Source: Saccharina japonica
Taxonomy: Eukaryota > Sar > Phaeophyceae > Laminariales > Laminariaceae
Direction of reading: 5' to 3'
Length of the DNA: 64,000 nt
Assembly: GCA_008828725.1 (NCBI GenBank)
Contig: MEHQ01004583.1
Span: 248,001-312,000 of the forward strand
This document shows positions 60,321 to 64,000 of this stretch, piece by piece; positions within the stretch are counted from its first letter, which is position 1, and each line of letters begins with the position of its first letter. The notes under the pieces are model-generated. The model had not been told where the DNA came from, made no database searches, and saw only the letters and a program-made list of their open reading frames with translations. Made by a program: the position numbers and the translations under genes.

Positions 60321-60329
60321 CAATGCCTG

Positions 60330-60645
60330 TCGTCCTGGTGGTCTAGTGGTCGCTATACCCTCGAATACTGCTAGCTTAGCGTTGATTTCGTGAGTTCGAA
60401 TCCCGCCGAGGTGAGATTGTGATTGGTTTTGCAAAAAAAAAGAAAGGAATCGACTGCTGAGAGCGCCTATACTCGTAGCGTGGTAGGCCGCAATTCGACG
60501 CGAGTCGACGAGGGAAGAAACGGCTGAAGTATCTTCGCTATAGAAAATGCAAGGCACGAACCGTATGCGTAGTGGGGAGGGGGGGGATGAGAGCCTGCTA
60601 TGTGACACTGGATGTGAGTTACAACTTTTACGGGGGGGCTAATGA
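60330..60645 (+). mobile_element. tRNA-headed SINE, copy 3 (head and body)
   Basis: GTCGTCCTGGTGGTCTAGTG is an A-box-like head and GAGTTCGAATCCCGC a B-box-like block. The body has GAGAGCGCCTATACTCG, GAGTCGACGAGGGAAGAAAC, GAAGTATCTTCGC, CAAGGCACGAACCGTA, a G-run, GATGAGAGCCTGCTA and GGATGTGAGTTACAACT. The order is the same as in copies 1 and 2. Confidence 0.78.
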
Positions 60646-60734
60646 TGTAAGATAGTAATCAGAACGCACGATGGACCCGAAAACCACCTACCCCGCAATG
60701 TTTGTGCACCATATTGTGTTGTGATTGTACTATG

Positions 60735-60836
60735 ACGGGGGACCATAGTAAATAGGACCGAATATTGTTAGTAAAAATATGGAAACATACAGGCTTTTGT
60801 GTTTACCGTAAGGTCCTATTTACTATGGCCCCCCGA
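60735..60836. mobile_element. MITE family G, copy 6
   Basis: ACGGGGGACCATAGTAAATA on the left and TCCTATTTACTATGGCCCCC on the right. In this copy the core is in the opposite orientation to copies 1-3 (AATATTGTTAGTAAAAATAT...). Confidence 0.9.
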
Positions 60837-60859
60837 AATACGTGCCGCCGTAATATTAA

Positions 60860-60959
60860 GGGGGGCCATAGTAAGTAGGACGAAATATTGTAGGTAATAA
60901 TAGGGAAATATATAGGTTTTTGTGTCTACCGAAGGTTCTATTTACTATGCCCCCCCCGC
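60860..60959. mobile_element. MITE family G, copy 7, next to copy 6
   Basis: GGGGGGCCATAGTAAGTAGG on the left and TTCTATTTACTATGCCCCCC on the right. It has the same core orientation as copy 6 and lies 23 bp from it. A G-run (60964-60975) follows. Confidence 0.88.
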
Positions 60960-60975
60960 ATTAGGAGGGGGGGGG

Positions 60976-62000
60976 AGAGAATAAGGGGCCACGATAAGAA
61001 ATGGGATGGAAAAAATAGGAAATAAAAACGGTACCCGTGCTGACTCGCGCGGCAGAGTATTACGTGGTAGTCCACAATGTTCAGATTGCTCGCGTTCTCG
61101 GTGCAGGGATGTTTATGTAACGATATTTGGGAGTTCTACAGAGGGAATAGGCGTGTTCATCTGTGGAGCATTCAACGGTCTGTGCGATGTTCGCCATCCA
61201 ATTTCCTTTTTATTTTGCGTGGGACGGTAAAGATACTTCGTAGTTCGAAGTACATATATTTATAAAATTAAAATACAACAGCTTTGAGATCTAGGATATT
61301 CGTGGAAACTCATATTTTTGCAAGCTGAGTGTGATGCTTCGATATACGTAGATACCCTGAGGAGCTTGCTTATCATGTATGCCCATCTTTGAACCGACCC
61401 CGGCCCAGCCCAGCACATGAGTGAGATAATGCACTGGGCATACAAATCACCCCTTTTGGGGGGCCCAAGCGTGCCTGTATACGGAGCATAGCCCCCGAAA
61501 GCATCTGCCTAGTGCATGTAACTGGGTGCGCTCATGCTGTGACCGCGCAGCAACGAGAGCAGCATCATAGCAGTATATCGAAGTATTACACGCAGCTAGC
61601 AAAGATGAGTTTCGACGAAATCCTCGAGCTCACAGCTGTTTTTTTTTTTTTTTTTTTTTCCAATATATATACCACGCTTTGAGCATGTCGCGCCACTCCG
61701 TGCATTGGAGGTGGGACACGCTTGTTTTCACCCCCTTCGCCCAGAGGCCGGGCTGTGATGTGATTACCTCTTGCGGTTGATGCCACAGCAGTATTAATAG
61801 TAGTCTCGTCAAATACATAATGTCCGTCAGATTTTGTTCCCCCGCTAAAATATCCCAATACGTATAATATATACGTAGGGTTGTTAGTTGTTAAGTTAAC
61901 CCCTTAAGAACTGGTCCCCCGAATTTGGGGACAAACTACTTGGAATTAGTGTGAGACATTTTTTTTCAGTTCTGAATGGGTTAAGTTAACGCTGCGGTGC
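60976..62000. other. Stretch without supported gene; T-run
   Basis: A run of about 20 T lies at 61639-61660. No gene or RNA is recognised. Confidence 0.4.
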
Positions 62001-62024
62001 CGGTGGGTATTTGAGGTGCACGGA

Positions 62025-62262
62025 GACCGGCGTTGCTTTTTTCGTGTGTGTGGGTGTGCTCATGTCAGGCATGGCCGTAGTCGTTTGCATCAGAGACCCT
62101 CGCATCCCTATACTGCCCGTTGCGAAGCACGCTGGATTTTCACCGACCACGCAGACACTGCTTGCATCAAGCGTGAAGCGCCGCGGGGTGCTCGGCGAGT
62201 CGCGTGAAGGGCGAGCTGCATCCTACTAAGACCCGCTTGTGAGGCGGGCTTGCATGTGGATA
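62025..62262 (+). repeat. GTACTCAT-family dispersed repeat, copy c (long form)
   Basis: GTGCTCATGTCAGGCATGGC, CGTAGTCGTTTGCATCAGAG, ACCCTCGCATCCCTATACTG, TTTTCACCGACCACGCAGAC, GAGCTGCATCCTACTAAGAC and CCGCTTGTGAGGCGGGCTTG match copy a over its whole length. Confidence 0.82.
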
Positions 62263-62724
62263 ACTGCGCCGAATGAATTGTTTTTCTTGTGGGAGGGGGG
62301 GGGTGTAGTTCATTTAAGAGCAGTGGGGGGCCGAAGGGAAAACGTTTTAACACTACAAAATCGCCGGCGAAATACCAAAAATAGGATGGTAGGTTGTCAC
62401 TTTTTGGAGATAATGGTTGTCACACCCTGTGTACAAGACGCATGATACTAACTCCACACCCTGCTGCCGATCGAATAAAACCCAATCATACAATGGTTGG
62501 GGTTGGTTCCCTTCCGTCACGTGCGCAGGGTGTGACAACCATTGTATCGAGTAATAAGTTGTGAGCTCTACTGGGCAAATCACAAAACAAAAACGATGGA
62601 GACAGGGCAACGGAACAGCGGAAGAAAATCAGTACCCATATGATATGTGTGCATCACGTTTTGCAGTCCTATGTTAACCAGCCGATGACCGCCCTTCGCC
62701 CCCGCTACCCCCCTCCCCTAGCTC

Positions 62725-62800
62725 CGTCTCGAAAGGGATGCGTGGTCAATGGTCAAATGACTAAGGCAAGCAAAAAATGAGTACGCCCCCCCCCCGGAAG
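62725..62800 (-). repeat. GTACTCAT-family repeat, copy f (short form, inverted)
   Basis: On the minus strand this matches copy d at 40878 nearly base for base, from GGGGGCGTACTCATTTTTTG to GAGACGGAGC. Confidence 0.85.
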
Positions 62801-62859
62801 GGGATAAGATTAGCAAAAAGTTTATTTGTAATATATGGAAACAACGTCCCCTTACGTTG

Positions 62860-62940
62860 CGCCCCCCCCCCTTTCACCCCCCCTATGGTCATACGACTAA
62901 GGCCATGCATGGGCTGTCGAATACACCCCCCTCACCTGAA
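62860..62940 (-). repeat. GTACTCAT-family repeat, copy g (inverted fragment)
   Basis: On the minus strand: GGTGTATTCGACAGCCCATG, GCCTTAGTCGTATGACCATA and a G-run. Only the first block of the family is present. Confidence 0.65.
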
Positions 62941-63124
62941 GTCTTTTCTGCCCATCTTACAACCGAGGCTGGTGGTGGGAATTTTCTTGGCGATAGGAGT
63001 GGTCTTCATACCCCTGGGAAAGTGGTTCATGGACGAATCGGATCAGGTGGGCGGGAGAAATACCCCGAAAACGTGGAACGGGATAATACACTTCGTACAT
63101 GTGACAGACCACCGATCCCCACTA

Positions 63125-64000
63125 GATGATCTAGATTTTTCAGGGGATAATAGAGTCCTGAACTGTATCATCTGTAGTATCTATATGATCTATACATATA
63201 TGATCTGCATGATCTGTGTGATCTAGGTCAGGTTGCTGGGTGAGAGCCGTACACTTTCCATGGCCTATATAGTACATACGCACGTAGCGCATTTTGTTTT
63301 GGGTTGGATCTGTACGAAACAGATCCTGCACAGGGTATCAGAACGGCAGGTTAGGATCTAGATAATCTAGATCATAATCTTTTTGTCGGAGGTAAGATGC
63401 ATTGATACCTTATCTGTGTGCTTCTGAACAGGAACTGTTTGCCGACACGGGCCTATGGAGGAACAAAGACACTACTACACCGGGTTTATAGTGTGTGTTT
63501 AACGGATTTCAAGGTTGGGGTCAGGGGTTAGAAAATCACCCTCCAACGAAAAAAAGATACGCTAAAACCGGTATATGATGTCTTGAGCCTGTGAAACGTT
63601 CCCACGTCATGGTGTACATTATTTTGAGTGCAGACATATTCCTGATTTGTATGATGTAGCCGATGTTGCCGGGTGGGAGCAGCATTATCTGCATGATCTA
63701 GGGCATATGCTTCCTGGGTTGGATCTGAACTAAAGAGGTCCTGCACCGTCACCTCATAACGGCCGGCTTAGAATCTAGATGGCCTAGCAAAGATGTCGGG
63801 AGACATGTCAAGCAAGGCAAAACAAGCGCTGTCAAGGGCGTAGGGCCGAAGTGTTCCACACTAAAACCTAGTAGTTTGGTGCCAGTCACGGCATGTCAAG
63901 GCAAAGCTGCTGTCTGTCAAGGGTTGAAAGTCCTGTCTCCCGACATCTTTGTGGCCTACTGTAGATGATCTATTTGTACATGATCTGTAGATGCTCTATC
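63125..64000. repeat. GATCT-rich diverged direct repeat, offset about 420 bp
   Basis: TGCATGATCT, GTTG(C)(T/C)GGGTG, GGGTTGGATCTG, AGATCCTGCAC / AGGTCCTGCAC, CAGAACGGCAGG / CATAACGGCCGG and TAGGATCTAGAT / TAGAATCTAGAT occur at about 63210-63372 and about 63660-63780. GATCT words are common throughout. Confidence 0.65.
63787..63952. mobile_element. MITE with 18-bp TIRs and GGCCTA target duplication
   Basis: CAAAGATGTCGGGAGACA (from 63788) is inverted as TGTCTCCCGACATCTTTG (to 63951). The copy is flanked on both sides by GGCCTA (63781-63786 and 63953-63958), a likely 6-bp target duplication. The interior of about 130 bp has GTCAAG-type words and no coding capacity. Confidence 0.85.

Noticed and set aside
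60337-60412. tRNA gene
   Set aside because: A and B boxes are present, but no proper acceptor or anticodon stem forms, and the sequence continues into the SINE body.

Overview
The window looks like nuclear DNA of a eukaryote with spliceosomal introns and few genes. Every intron I could model follows GT-AG, interstitial TTAGGG-type telomere blocks recur, and trinucleotide repeats (CAG, GTA) and GTAC-rich stretches are common. Most of the sequence is repeats. A photosynthetic stramenopile, such as a brown alga, would fit, but that is an inference; nothing here fixes the taxon.

Three host genes are well supported. (1) A complete four-exon gene on the minus strand (51336-48889) encodes a 162-residue BART-domain protein of the ARL2BP/CFAP36 type. 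(2, 3) Two two-exon genes (24766-26100 on plus; 35975-34466 on minus) join a small SAP-like helical module, through a phase-1 intron, to a T5orf172/MUG113 domain related to GIY-YIG nucleases. Three more copies of the SAP-like module lie nearby (23045 plus, 37181 minus, 38814 minus) with no visible T5orf172 exon. In all five copies the module ends at a phase-1 splice donor, so this 16-kb region looks like a family spread by duplication of an exon cassette. Several weaker exon-like frames are listed at low confidence.

Layout: 1-2335 is a tandem satellite of about 215 bp. 4.9-7.9 kb holds a decayed DIRS-like (tyrosine-recombinase) retroelement. 11.2-12.4 kb is a TIR element full of hairpins. 15.4-16.4 kb and 18.9-19.4 kb are long foldback elements. 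20.3-21.0 kb is packed with CCATGG. 23-39 kb is the SAP/T5orf172 neighbourhood. 39-49 kb is mostly MITEs, SINE-like and simple repeats. 48.9-52.5 kb holds the BART gene and two putative neighbours. 53.0-53.75 kb is an array of short TACTCGGAGTA-like palindromes. 58.5-59.1 kb is a nearly perfect 0.6-kb palindrome. 60-64 kb is again MITEs and SINE-like repeats.

Three dispersed families can be defined from the window alone: a tRNA-headed SINE (3 copies), a MITE of about 105 bp with GGGGGACCATAGTAAATAGG ends (7 copies), and a GTACTCAT repeat that begins in a G-run (7 full or partial copies). Where no gene or repeat is listed I see nothing I can defend.
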